Positions 18,234 to 26,783 are shown, counted from the stretch's first letter. The stretch: DNA of 52,212 nucleotides from Microcoleus asticus IPMA8 (GCF_013179805.1 NZ_SRRZ01000041.1:1-52212); one strand, 5' to 3'. Numbers and translations are program-made. The notes: a model not told the origin generated them from the letters alone.

Positions 18234-18292
18234 CCGAACGTATAAAAAAAGCTGCCGTCTTTATGAACTAGCAGCTATTTTTATACGTTCGG
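18234..18292. repeat. Long hairpin, 22-base arms with one mismatch
   Basis: Outer arms CCGAACGTATAAAAA and its complement, inner arms AGCTGC / GCAGCT, 15-base loop. The A-rich and T-rich flanks inside the stem mean it could act as a terminator in both directions. It lies between the tnpB promoter and the left-end hairpin. Confidence 0.8.
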
Positions 18293-18340
18293 CTAATTAA
18301 GAAAGAACACGGTAACTAAAGTCCTCCCTGTCGCTTCCCT

Positions 18341-18361
18341 CTAAGGACTGAAGTCTCTGAG
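18341..18361 (-). repeat. Second tnpB-type hairpin (left end or solo scaffold)
   Basis: Plus-strand order CTAAG, GAC, TGAA loop, GTC, T, CTGAG. Seventeen of 21 bases match the hairpin at 16735-16755. The inner stem is changed on both sides (GTC/GAC to GAC/GTC) so that pairing is kept. Confidence 0.65.
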
Positions 18362-18385
18362 TTTCCCGCATCCCGTGTTATTTTT

Positions 18386-18616
18386 ATGACATACAAAGAA
18401 CGCTTGTGTTGTTGGGCGATCGCCCGTCTGTTACCCTCTGAGCAATGGATGATCGTTGCCCGCTTCCGCAGTCGTTCTGATGCAGACGGGCATTTTCAGT
18501 TTTTGCGACAAACTATACCTCACGTTAAGTTTGAGGTTGTGTTCGATTTAAGCGGGGAAACTCACCGTTTATCGGCGTTGGGCAGCCCTTCCAATCCCGT
18601 CACCAGCGCGTTATAA
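18386..18616 (+). CDS. Conserved-looking small cyanobacterial protein
   Basis: 76 aa, without signal peptide or membrane helix. The layout, a short N-terminal strand rich in Arg and Trp (CCWAIARLLPSEQW), then VARFRSRSDADGHFQFLRQ and a hydrophobic strand FEVVFDL, resembles small hypothetical proteins I recall from many cyanobacteria; no function is known. It starts 25 bases beyond the tnpB left-end hairpin, so its own promoter may be affected by the element. No ribosome binding site is evident. Confidence 0.6.
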   Translation: MTYKERLCCWAIARLLPSEQWMIVARFRSRSDADGHFQFLRQTIPHVKFEVVFDLSGETHRLSALGSPSNPVTSAL

Positions 18617-18779
18617 ATGGTAATTTTTGAGGCGGTTTCAGTTAACTAAACATTGGCGATCGCACTTTTTTTGATAAGGGCGATCGTCCTTCCTTTCTTG
18701 AGTCCCCCTCTACTAGGACGATAGTTTCTGTACAAGCGATTTCAATTGCCGAGTTATCTGTTGGGCTGTTTCTACTAAC

Positions 18780-19442
18780 TTACTTCCGCACCATCACAGA
18801 GCGAATCACAGCATTCGGCTGATATTTATTAGTCTGATAAAATCCCCCTTGACCAGCGCCATAAACCCCCGCAAATTGTTTGCCTTCAGCCTTGGGAACA
18901 AACATAATGTTTCTAGTGGGTTGCTTGGCAAATACAACCCCTTCTCTCGATTCATTATCCACGTTATAAGATAAAGTAGCTTTGCCGTAAATAGCCTCGG
19001 CTTGTTTCAGAGTCATTCCCGGCCCGACGCCCTGAACTGTTTTATAATTAGAATTCTCAGTCATCAAAAGTTCAATGACATCCGTATCTTTTAGCTTTGT
19101 ACCTGCAGGATAAATAATCCGATATTGCACTTTTCGCGACTGGCTGACTGCCACAGCATCAAAGTCTACCATAAAAGGAGACTCTACCTTAAACTGCGCC
19201 GTGGAACCCAGAGCTTTTTTCAATTGTCCGAAAGTCATCCCTACCTTCGCCGCTCCAATTGTGCGATCGGAAATTGTTAAACTGGCAGCAGGCGTTTTTT
19301 GAGCAGCCTTTGCCGCTTCTCCCAAGACATTGGTAGCCCTAGGCGCAATAGCGGAACCCGGAACCGAAATTAAGGTGAGGTAACTGCCGATCGCCAATAA
19401 AACAGCTATCATTGATCCAGACAAAACTTTAACATTCAACAT
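18780..19442 (-). CDS. Exported protein with two GMT-type repeats
   Basis: 220 aa. AGGAGA lies about 8 bases before the ATG at 19442, a strong start. A signal peptide or N-terminal anchor is seen at about 8-32 (MIAVLLAIGSYLTLISV, then PGSAIAP). The mature protein holds two related segments, VGMTFGQLKKALG (about 68-80) and PGMTLKQAEAIYG (about 141-153), like the paired repeats of SmpA/BLIP-type folds that bind proteins or act in the envelope. That fold assignment is tentative and the function is unknown. Its start codon overlaps the start codon of the divergent gene on the other strand. Confidence 0.72.
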   Translation of the reverse strand: MLNVKVLSGSMIAVLLAIGSYLTLISVPGSAIAPRATNVLGEAAKAAQKTPAASLTISDRTIGAAKVGMTFGQLKKALGSTAQFKVESPFMVDFDAVAVSQSRKVQYRIIYPAGTKLKDTDVIELLMTENSNYKTVQGVGPGMTLKQAEAIYGKATLSYNVDNESREGVVFAKQPTRNIMFVPKAEGKQFAGVYGAGQGGFYQTNKYQPNAVIRSVMVRK

Positions 19443-19629
19443 GGCTAATTCTCCTAGATTTCAAATGCGACTATCTACCCGCATCTTTTTGACTATCCTG
19501 GGCTTCACCCTCCTAGTTTGGATTCTCAGAGGCGTTGGCATCTTGACATTCATTCCCGGTGCTGTTATCTGGATACTGATTTTGTTGTCTTTTGTTGCGG
19601 GTATCCTCAGCACTTTACTCCGTCGTTAA
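19441..19629 (+). CDS. Small membrane protein
   Basis: 62 aa with two hydrophobic segments, about 14-32 (RIFLTILGFTLLVWILRG) and 35-58 (LTFIPGAVIWILILLSFVAG), and an Arg-Arg end. The ATG at 19441 shares two bases (CATG) with the divergent gene's ATG and has no upstream Shine-Dalgarno. An ATG at 19465 would give 54 aa and still include both helices, so the start is unsettled. No family recognised. Confidence 0.6.
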   Translation: MANSPRFQMRLSTRIFLTILGFTLLVWILRGVGILTFIPGAVIWILILLSFVAGILSTLLRR

Positions 19630-19673
19630 GCCAGCGTCCGGCAAATAACAATTAACAATTAATAATTAATAAA

Positions 19674-20699
19674 TTATTTTAATTTGGATTGTTTCATTGC
19701 CTTTCCCACTGTCACATTCAACTGAGCGCCGATTAGCATCACCAAAGAAGAAATATCGAGCCACAGCAGCAACACAATAAAAGTTCCGATCGTGCCGTAA
19801 GTCCAACTGAAATTGCCCCAATGCCAAACATAAAACCGAAATAAAGCTGAAAACAGCGCCCACAAAATAGCAGCAAAAACAGCTCCAGACAAAATAGGAA
19901 TATCTGGTTGACGGCGGCTCGGCCCGTAGCGGTAAACAAAGGCAAAAGCCAGTGAGACAATTCCCAAAGAAATCGGCCACCGCCACAGCCGCCAAACACC
20001 TAACAGTTGCGACTCCAAAGGGCAATTGCCGGCAAGCAGCAAGCAATTTTGAACATCTTTTAAATCGCAAGTGGCGACGGACTCCAGCAGGCAACTCTGG
20101 CGGGCAATAGCTTGTACAATTAAGTCGCTGACAAATACTACTCCCGATGCCAGAATTAATAGTATAATTGTGCCGATACTCAGCGCCAGAGAAATAAGTT
20201 TTGCTTTCCAAAATGGTCGAGTTCGATCCCTCGGAATTTGATGGATGCGATCGAGTGCAGCCATCGCCGCGCTCATTACTCCAGAAAATACCCAAATCGC
20301 CCCAAGAAAGCTCACCGAAAACAGCCCTTTACTGCGAGTCAACAGAATTTCTTTGATTAAGCCACCAATCAAATTCCGAACGTTATCGGGTATAACTTCG
20401 CCCAAAAGACGGGCGATTTGATAAAGTGTTGACTGCAAAGGTTCAAACAGAGCGATCGCAGATAAGATAGCCAACAGCCCCGGAAACAGCGCCAGCATAG
20501 AATTGTAGGCCATTTCCGCAGACAGCCCCGGCAAGCGCTGTTCTCCTGCCTTCGCGCCGACCTCCTTGAGCGTGCCCCAAGTCAAACACCGACAAAACAG
20601 CCAAAAACCACCAAATTTTTTTTTGAGAGATCGAAGCAGCCTCAAAAATACCTGAAACAAAGCTAAAATCAGGTAGCGCAACCAGTAAAAAATGTTCAT
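19674..20699 (-). CDS. YihY/BrkB family membrane protein
   Basis: 341 aa from the ATG at 20699. The frame continues upstream to a TTG at 20756, which I consider less likely. The product has the family's six-helix core: AEMAYNSMLALFPGLLAILSA at about 60-80, then helices near 120-160, 165-200, 230-255, 260-290 and 295-325. The start of the family domain (LPGLSAEMAYNS) and the late GAQLN are both visible. The biochemical role is not established despite the old virulence or ribonuclease labels. A cysteine-rich loop around residues 195-225 (RQSCLLESVATCDLKDVQNC) is unusual and may form disulfides outside the membrane. Confidence 0.85.
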   Translation of the reverse strand: MNIFYWLRYLILALFQVFLRLLRSLKKKFGGFWLFCRCLTWGTLKEVGAKAGEQRLPGLSAEMAYNSMLALFPGLLAILSAIALFEPLQSTLYQIARLLGEVIPDNVRNLIGGLIKEILLTRSKGLFSVSFLGAIWVFSGVMSAAMAALDRIHQIPRDRTRPFWKAKLISLALSIGTIILLILASGVVFVSDLIVQAIARQSCLLESVATCDLKDVQNCLLLAGNCPLESQLLGVWRLWRWPISLGIVSLAFAFVYRYGPSRRQPDIPILSGAVFAAILWALFSALFRFYVWHWGNFSWTYGTIGTFIVLLLWLDISSLVMLIGAQLNVTVGKAMKQSKLK

Positions 20700-20807
20700 A
20701 GCGCACAGGAGACGGGGAACTAGAAAATGGAAAATGAATGCAGGACGATCGCGCAACTGGAAATAAGCAGCGTTACTTAATTAAGCCATTACCAATGCGC
20801 CATTGTT

Positions 20808-20846
20808 AATCTAAAATCTAAAATCTAAAATCTAAAATCTAAAATC
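20808..20846. repeat. Heptamer repeat AAAATCT
   Basis: About 5.5 tandem copies of AAAATCT ending 3 bases before the ATG of the next gene. The same heptamer precedes genes at 28276 and 37114, and its complement lies at 37443-37470. Confidence 0.9.
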
Positions 20847-20849
20847 AAT

Positions 20850-21485
20850 ATGGCTCAGGATGTCAGACAGTGGTTAGATGAAATTAAGCGGCTGCAACAG
20901 CAGTTAACAGAAGTTTCGCGCGATCGCGATGAGGCCGGTGAAAGTGCGGCTCAGTGGCGGCAACTCTACAATACCGAAGCCGAACAGCGGCGGAATGATG
21001 CCAAATTAACTCAGCAAAGCATCGCTTCTCTGGAAGCACAAATAGAGCAATTACAAAATTTTTCGCCCCTTGTACCCGAAGGCGACGATGCTGGAGTTGC
21101 CCGACAGCAGGAAGTCGAACAACTGCAAACAGTAGGCGAACTTAAAGCTAAGTTAGCAGAAGTTCTCGAAGAGCGCGATCGGGCGATCGAACAAGTTAAA
21201 CAACTGACTCAAGCCCTGAAACAAGAAGAAGCCCGCCACGCCGAAACTAGCAAAAATTTAACTAGCGCTCTCGGAGATGCCGTTGACTTGCTCACGAAAG
21301 CCCAAAATCCTGCCCCTGCAAAAACCGAGACAGTATATTCTTTGGAGATAGTACCTACTCGCACTGCAAATCCTGGCGAAACTGCTCTGGAAATACGCCA
21401 AACTTCAGCCCAAACAGGTAAAAATCCCGCGCAGCTTCCACCTTCTAAAAATCAGTTACTCGATCTACCACCATTTGGGAATTAG
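20850..21485 (+). CDS. Coiled-coil hypothetical protein
   Basis: 211 aa, soluble, acidic and Gln/Glu-rich. Residues about 5-150 are predicted continuous coiled coil: long charged helices with heptad spacing (LDEIKRLQQQLTEVSRDRDE; VKQLTQALKQEEARHAETSK). The last 60 residues are low-complexity and Pro/Thr-rich, ending in LLDLPPFGN. No enzymatic motif. The array of AAAATCT repeats ends 3 bases before the ATG, leaving no room for a normal ribosome binding site. Function unknown; a structural or scaffold role is plausible. Confidence 0.65.
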   Translation: MAQDVRQWLDEIKRLQQQLTEVSRDRDEAGESAAQWRQLYNTEAEQRRNDAKLTQQSIASLEAQIEQLQNFSPLVPEGDDAGVARQQEVEQLQTVGELKAKLAEVLEERDRAIEQVKQLTQALKQEEARHAETSKNLTSALGDAVDLLTKAQNPAPAKTETVYSLEIVPTRTANPGETALEIRQTSAQTGKNPAQLPPSKNQLLDLPPFGN

Positions 21486-21794
21486 GAGCTAAAAATTCAG
21501 GAATTGTCGGCAGGGCGAATCCCCTTAGCAGGTGCGATTTAGTCAGCGATTCCTTGTTTTTGTTTTTCCTGCAATTAAGCAGCCTTAATTCATCGGCTTC
21601 TTTATTATTCCCCATCTACAGATGGTTTACTAATCGATGTAACTGTACTATACGCCAACCTATAATCCGCATTCAAAATTTTGAAAACAGCTAAAAAATA
21701 TTGCTCGCGTCGTATTAATCTACAGTCTTTAGATAGAACTTAACCGAGCTAAATTTTAGTAGTATCGAAAACGACTGATGTGTGAGGAAACTTC
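21486..21794. other. Intergenic region upstream of MscS gene
   Basis: AT-rich DNA with no open frame of note and no recognisable hairpin or repeat. It should hold the promoter of the mechanosensitive channel gene. Confidence 0.4.
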
Positions 21795-22781
21795 ATGAAG
21801 GCAGAGATATCCGCAGTCTGGTTAAAGATGGAGAGCATGATCGACGGCTTGATTATCATGTTGCCCAATATTGTGCTGGCGTTAATTGTCTTTGCAATCT
21901 TTTTCTGTGTGGGCGGGGCAATTAAGAGAGCGGTCAGGCGGGTAACCCGCAACCACCACCAAGCACGAAATTTGGGGTTGGTGTTAGGACGGTTGGCGCA
22001 GGGTACGATCGTTCTAGTTGGCCTGTTTGTTGCGCTTTCGATTGTAATTCCCACATTTAAGGCTGGCGATTTGATTCAACTGCTGGGAATTAGCGGGGTG
22101 GCGATTGGTTTTGCCTTTCGCGATATCTTGCAAAACTTCTTAGCCGGTATCCTAATTCTGTTGACGGAACCGTTCCGAATCGATGACCAAATTGTGTTTA
22201 AAAACTTTGAGGGAACCGTAGAAAATATTGAGACCCGCGCTACAACAATCCTAACCTATGATGGTCGCCGGATTGTCATTCCCAATGCCGAATTGTTTAC
22301 GAATTCGGTGACAGTAAATACCGCTTTCGATAAACGCCGCACGGAGTACGATTTTAGTATTGGTTACGGCGACGATATTGACTGCGCCAAGCAGTTAATG
22401 CTGGAAGCATTGTACAGCGTCAATGAGGTGTTGAAAACTCCTGCACCCGATGTGCTGGTGCTTGAGCTAGCAGAAAGTACCGTCAAGATCCGCGTTCGGT
22501 GGTGGATTTCTCCGCCGCGCCGAATTGACGATATGCGATCGCGCGACAAGGTAATTTGTGCTATTAAAAAAAAGCTTGTGGAAAACGGCATCGATTTGCC
22601 TTATCCTACGCGACAAATTTTGTTTCACGACCAAACCGAAGAAACTGATGGCGATCGCTCCCAGCAGCGCGAAGGATGGCCCGCTGGTAAAAGTAAAGTT
22701 CCGAAACCTCGTCGTATGGGCCGCTCTTTGCGAAGATTTACCCAAGGGCGATCGCAACAAGACGGCAACGGAAAATCTTAA
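21795..22781 (+). CDS. Small-conductance mechanosensitive channel (MscS family)
   Basis: Inner-membrane channel that opens on membrane tension during osmotic downshock, 328 aa. Helices lie at about 17-45 and 62-85. The pore-lining TM3 and the start of the beta domain are the diagnostic stretch LLGISGVAIGFAFRDILQNF at about 95-114, followed by LAGILILLTEPFRIDD. The beta domain continues with VENIETRATTILTYDGRRI and VIPNAELFTN. The C-terminal alpha/beta part (about 185-275) is present, followed by a basic tail of about 45 residues rich in Arg and Gln. It stands alone between non-coding regions. Confidence 0.92.
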   Translation: MKAEISAVWLKMESMIDGLIIMLPNIVLALIVFAIFFCVGGAIKRAVRRVTRNHHQARNLGLVLGRLAQGTIVLVGLFVALSIVIPTFKAGDLIQLLGISGVAIGFAFRDILQNFLAGILILLTEPFRIDDQIVFKNFEGTVENIETRATTILTYDGRRIVIPNAELFTNSVTVNTAFDKRRTEYDFSIGYGDDIDCAKQLMLEALYSVNEVLKTPAPDVLVLELAESTVKIRVRWWISPPRRIDDMRSRDKVICAIKKKLVENGIDLPYPTRQILFHDQTEETDGDRSQQREGWPAGKSKVPKPRRMGRSLRRFTQGRSQQDGNGKS

Positions 22782-22918
22782 CCGCCTCACAAGTCATGAA
22801 AAATGTCAAGTTGAGCAAACTTTGGGATTCGCTGCACTTCGCTCGTGCCACTAGAATTGATATCACTCGCCGAGCGATCGAAGGAGTAACAAACCAGGAT
22901 TGATATGATGCCTAATTT

Positions 22919-23773
22919 TCAAGCAAAAACCACAGTCCGATTGCCGTAAACTAAAACACGATTTTGTAAATGATATCGCACCGCCCTTGCTAAAACAACC
23001 CTTTCTAAATCTTTACCTTTGCGAATCAAATCAGAGACTTCATCGCGGTGACTCACGCGCACAACATCTTGTTCGATAATCGGGCCCGCATCTAAATCCG
23101 GTGTAACATAGTGGGCTGTTGCACCGATAATTTTTACCCCTCTTTCATAAGCCCTTTCGTAAGGATTTGCACCCACAAACGCGGGTAAAAATGAATGGTG
23201 AATATTAATCAGATTGGGAAATGCAATCGTAAAATCTTGACTCAAGATTTGCATATATTTCGCCAAAACTACTAAATCAATCTTATATTTCTTAAGAATT
23301 TCTAACTGTTGTGCTTCTTGAATAGCTTTATTGTCTTTAGTAATGGGAATATACTCAAAGTCGATCCCGTATTGTGCGGCAAGAGGCTTTAAATTTTGAT
23401 GGTTGCTGATAATCAGGGGAATTTCACATCTGATTTCTTGAGATTTTTGTCGCCAAATCAAGTCTAATAAACAATGATCTTGACGGCTGACCCAGAGCGC
23501 AAGCCGTCGAATTTTCTGGGAGAAATGCAATTGCCAATTGGCTTGTAAGTCCTTGGCAATTTCAGTAAAAGCAGGTGTTATTTGTTCGGTGGTTAAGTCA
23601 AAATCATCTAATTGCCATTCTAGCCGACTCAGAAATAATCCAGCGGTAAAATCTGTATGGTGATCTGCGTGGATGATATTGCCATTATGGGATGCGATAA
23701 AGTTAGCAAGTAAGGCGACGAGTCCTTTGCGATCGGGACAGGCAATTAACAGGGTTGCAGTAGGCTTAGTCAT
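22919..23773 (-). CDS. purU: Formyltetrahydrofolate deformylase
   Basis: Hydrolyses 10-formyl-THF to THF and formate, balancing the one-carbon pool, 284 aa (normal length). Residues 1-80 form an ACT-type regulatory domain (LLIACPDRKGLVALLANF). The formyltransferase domain follows, with the substrate loop SNHQNLKPLAAQYGI, catalytic Asn-His in INIHHSFLPAF (about 207-217) and the Asp in HYVTPDLDAGPIIEQD (about 236-251). It is monocistronic, with the start codon 3' of an AT-rich leader. It could be confused with PurN, but the ACT domain and deformylase-type motifs favour PurU. Confidence 0.95.
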   Translation of the reverse strand: MTKPTATLLIACPDRKGLVALLANFIASHNGNIIHADHHTDFTAGLFLSRLEWQLDDFDLTTEQITPAFTEIAKDLQANWQLHFSQKIRRLALWVSRQDHCLLDLIWRQKSQEIRCEIPLIISNHQNLKPLAAQYGIDFEYIPITKDNKAIQEAQQLEILKKYKIDLVVLAKYMQILSQDFTIAFPNLINIHHSFLPAFVGANPYERAYERGVKIIGATAHYVTPDLDAGPIIEQDVVRVSHRDEVSDLIRKGKDLERVVLARAVRYHLQNRVLVYGNRTVVFA

Positions 23774-23958
23774 GGTAGAATAGCAAAAGTGTTAAGTGTT
23801 ATTTTAGGCGATCGGATCGGGTTGATCGCCGAGCGTTAGTGAAAACAGAGAAAGCTTGTTTTTGCGATCGACTGAGTTCTTGAAAGCCTGCATTGAGTAG
23901 GGCTAAATACAAGTTTTAATCATCTTTTACCAGCGAAGGTCATTCGCTAATACACATT

Positions 23959-24996
23959 GTGACTATCCATAGAATAGAGTACCTGATTCTTTCTTCGGTT
24001 ATAGAACATTCTGAAACTCTCAAAAATGTGGCATCGGATTTCAGACTCTCTCATGCTGAGGTGGTAGTAGCAGCCGATCGCTTATTTCAGAAAGGCTACA
24101 TCTTAGCTGGATTTCGCACTGAAGATGGAGAATTTATTAAATATCTTACCTTGGATCGAGCGCAAATTCAGGCACACTTGGATGGGAAATTCACCACTTT
24201 TTACTACTTAACTCCTCAGGGGAGAGCCTTGTGGGAAACCTTAAGTCATCCTGATACGGAGCTAGAATTAGATACAAACCCATCAAATTTGTTTGGAGAT
24301 GAAGATCTAAACTATTACGCAACATTAGCAAAAACTCTGAATCCAAAAGTCGAATACTTGATTCTTGAGTTTGCTGTAATATTCAGCTACTACGGACTAA
24401 GAAATGTTGCGTACTCAATGCACTTATCTCATGCTGAAACAGCACTTGCAGCGGATTCCTTGTTTCAGAGGGGAGACATTAAAGCAACGGTGTTTGCAGA
24501 TGAATATGACGACTATCACACCGATGGAAATTCAGATGTTATCTTAACAAGAGCCGGAATTCAAGATCACTTAGATGGCAGACTTCTAGCTAGCTACTAT
24601 TTAACTCCTCAAGGTGGTGCTAGATGGGAAGCAATGGCTCATCCTGATTGGAATAAATTTTCCATTGTAAATTTTCTTGGGCAGTTTCCTTATGAAGAAG
24701 GATTTCTCGGTACTCAACGAGAAATTATAGAGCAATTACTGGCTTTAGATCGTTTGCTTTTCATGTATAAACATATCCCAGGAAGCGAAAAATGGAATGT
24801 CCTCGAACCCTGGGAAGCAACTTATTGGAAGACTTTACCGCGAGGCTATTACGTTAGTTGTGAATTTCAGCATAGTGATTTTTTTACTTGGAAATTAGAT
24901 GACAATACTCCGGCTGAGATAGTTGAGGAATACAAGCAGGCGAGTCAATGGTACGAGAATGTCAAGAAATGGTATACAGACCCTTCCTTTGATTAG
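23959..24996 (+). CDS. Hypothetical protein with duplicated winged-helix-like domain
   Basis: 345 aa with a GTG start. Two tandem copies of about 105 residues are visible. Copy 1 (about 5-110) begins RIEYLILSSVIE and contains LSHAEVVVAADRLFQKGYI and YYLTPQGRALWE; copy 2 (about 130-245) begins KVEYLILEFAVI and contains LSHAETALAADSLFQRGDI and YYLTPQGGARWE. The helix-helix-strand order and the final Leu-Thr-Pro-Gln-Gly turn look like winged-helix modules. The last 100 residues are Trp-rich and different. No known family was recognised. Lower GC than neighbours suggests it may have been acquired. Similar proteins may belong to immunity-type families, but that is speculation. Confidence 0.6.
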   Translation: MTIHRIEYLILSSVIEHSETLKNVASDFRLSHAEVVVAADRLFQKGYILAGFRTEDGEFIKYLTLDRAQIQAHLDGKFTTFYYLTPQGRALWETLSHPDTELELDTNPSNLFGDEDLNYYATLAKTLNPKVEYLILEFAVIFSYYGLRNVAYSMHLSHAETALAADSLFQRGDIKATVFADEYDDYHTDGNSDVILTRAGIQDHLDGRLLASYYLTPQGGARWEAMAHPDWNKFSIVNFLGQFPYEEGFLGTQREIIEQLLALDRLLFMYKHIPGSEKWNVLEPWEATYWKTLPRGYYVSCEFQHSDFFTWKLDDNTPAEIVEEYKQASQWYENVKKWYTDPSFD

Positions 24997-25140
24997 AATT
25001 CAAAAGTTTTACTCGCTCGCTTGTTATATAAAACCCTCTGTATATCTCGCTTGTCGCCGAGCCTATATCCCCCTAAACCACCCTTAAAAAGGGGGACTTT
25101 GAGTAATTTTAGTCCACCCCATAAGAGATTTTAACTAACA

Positions 25141-25225
25141 GTGGAACAGGCATCTTGCCTGTCTTATTTCTTAGTCCGCGTAGGCGGACGAAAGTTTTGG
25201 CAGTAGCGGTTTCAACCGCCGAGGG
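25141..25225. repeat. Composite dispersed repeat with three hairpins
   Basis: Contains ACAGGCA-TCT-TGCCTGT (25146-25162, the polA-type hairpin), GTCCGC-GTAG-GCGGAC (25174-25189) and GCGGTT-TC-AACCGC (25206-25219). A related copy in reverse order is at 30564-30628. Confidence 0.75.
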
Positions 25226-25256
25226 TTCGAGGGGATAAAAAACTTGATATGGCTTC

Positions 25257-26402
25257 TTAAAACCCCATCGCCCCAGCTACTGCATCCAAAGTCGGAGCAA
25301 TGCCGCTTTTAAACTGATTGTTGCTGTGATTAATTGCCGTATCCGGGTCTTTCAAACCGTTACCAGTCAGCACGCAAACCACCGTCGCCCCAGTCGGAAC
25401 TTGGTCTTTTACCTTCAGCAAACCTGCCACAGAAGCTGCACTTGCCGGTTCGCAGAAAATCCCTTCCTGCGATGCTAACAAACGGTAAGCGTCGAGAATT
25501 TCGGCGTCGGTGACTGCTGCAAAACTGCCGCGGCTGGCTTCGGAAGCTGCGATCGCCTGTTTCCAGCTAGCGGGGTTGCCGATCCGAATCGCCGTCGCCA
25601 GGGTTTCTGGGTTCGCCACTGGCTGTCCCGTCACCAAAGGTGCAGCCCCCGCTGCTTGAAATCCCATCATCCGCGGCAGGCGCGAACATTTTTTGGCTTG
25701 GTGGTATTGACAAAAACCCATCCAGTATGCTGTGATGTTTCCGGCATTTCCCACGGGAATGCACAGCCAGTCGGGGGCATCGCCCAAAACGTCCACCACT
25801 TCAAAAGCGCCGGTTTTCTGGCCTTCCAAACGGTAAGGATTGACTGAGTTGACCAATGTCACGGGGTAGTTAACAGCCATTTCGCGGACAATTTCTAAAG
25901 CCCGATCGAAATTTCCCCCAATCGAAATTACTTCCGCACCGTAAAGCAAAGCTTGCGCCAGCTTGCCCAAAGCCACGTAACCTTCGGGAATCAACACGAA
26001 AGCTCGCATTCCCCCGCGCCGGGCGTAGGCGGCCGCGGAGGCCGAAGTATTGCCGGTACTGGCACAAATTACTGCCTCCGCACCAGCTTCCTTAGCCTTG
26101 GAAATCGCCATTGTCATCCCCCGGTCTTTGAAACTACCAGTGGGGTTGAGGCCGTCGTATTTGACCAAGACGCGCACGTCTCGACCGATGAGAGAGGCGA
26201 TCGCAGGTGCTGGAATCAGAGGAGTATTGCCTTCTTGGAGTGTGACTACCGGCGTGGTTTCCGTCACCGGCAGGTAGGGGCGATAAGCTTCGATCAAGCC
26301 GGGCCAGCCGTAGCGTTTCGGCTCGGCTGCGCGGGCAGCGGAGTTAGCAGCAGAGTCAGTAGCAGGTAGAATCAGGGTCACGATGTCAATGGTTTTAGGC
26401 AA
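25257..26402 (-). CDS. thrC: Threonine synthase
   Basis: PLP enzyme that converts O-phosphohomoserine to threonine, 381 aa. The PLP-binding lysine is in GSFKDRGM (about Lys92), followed by CASTGNTSASAAAYA, and the phosphate-binding loop is PVGNAGN. The C-terminal part has the family's CEPASAASVAGL and VCVLTGNGLKD. Residues 1-32 are Ala-rich and probably not conserved. The called start is a TTG; a GTG at 26381 (seven codons in) is possible, and no binding site decides. It is of the shorter bacterial type, 350-380 aa, without the N-terminal lid extension. Confidence 0.93.
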   Translation of the reverse strand: MPKTIDIVTLILPATDSAANSAARAAEPKRYGWPGLIEAYRPYLPVTETTPVVTLQEGNTPLIPAPAIASLIGRDVRVLVKYDGLNPTGSFKDRGMTMAISKAKEAGAEAVICASTGNTSASAAAYARRGGMRAFVLIPEGYVALGKLAQALLYGAEVISIGGNFDRALEIVREMAVNYPVTLVNSVNPYRLEGQKTGAFEVVDVLGDAPDWLCIPVGNAGNITAYWMGFCQYHQAKKCSRLPRMMGFQAAGAAPLVTGQPVANPETLATAIRIGNPASWKQAIAASEASRGSFAAVTDAEILDAYRLLASQEGIFCEPASAASVAGLLKVKDQVPTGATVVCVLTGNGLKDPDTAINHSNNQFKSGIAPTLDAVAGAMGF

Positions 26403-26501
26403 TAGCCAAGGAATTTACACTAATTTTAGCTCGATCGGTTAATTTGATGTTTAATACGATCGGTTCAGGTTAAAGTAACTTAATGGTGTGAATGTGTAGA
26501 T

Positions 26502-26783
26502 ATGTCTACCCAATTACTAATGTCAAATAATTCATCCACTCTTTCCCGGCCTCAAGTTACCGCGAGCAATCCCGAAATGGCTAGTTCTTCTACCCTATCG
26601 ACCACTTTTGCCCGCAAAGTAGATTCGGTGAAGTGCCCCTACCAAGCCGACCAGCAAGTTAAGTTCCTGCACTTGCAAGCGGAAATCGAATCCTTGCTGT
26701 TGGAAGTGCAAAGCCTCAAACAGCAACGCTCGATCGCTGGCTTGTCGGCTCTAGACCCCATTTCTGGCAGCAACAGCAATTAG
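26502..26783 (+). CDS. Small hypothetical protein
   Basis: 93 aa. The first 40 residues are Ser/Thr-rich and probably disordered. A helix follows with conserved-looking VKCPYQADQQVKFLHLQAEI and LLLEVQSLKQQR, a short coiled coil with one cysteine. I recall similar short proteins in cyanobacterial genomes with the CPYxADxQVKFLHLQAE core, with no known function. It is divergent from thrC, with about 100 bases between the starts. Confidence 0.65.
   Translation: MSTQLLMSNNSSTLSRPQVTASNPEMASSSTLSTTFARKVDSVKCPYQADQQVKFLHLQAEIESLLLEVQSLKQQRSIAGLSALDPISGSNSN

Larger units (their letters stand above)
16730..18370 (-). mobile_element. TnpB element (IS200/IS605 OrfB-only type)
   Basis: Segment containing the tnpB frame, its promoter and two related 21-base hairpins on the same strand, at 16735-16755 and 18341-18361. 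Both keep the same fold and the same TGAA loop, and one stem pair is swapped (T-A against A-T). Paired subterminal hairpins in the same orientation are what IS200/IS605 ends look like, so these may mark right and left ends; the exact boundaries are inferred. No tnpA (Y1 transposase) is present, so the element would depend on a TnpA elsewhere. Confidence 0.65.

Noticed and set aside
22558..22854. 98-codon frame overlapping the MscS 3' end
   Set aside because: Lies almost wholly inside the MscS gene in another frame, with no family-like features.
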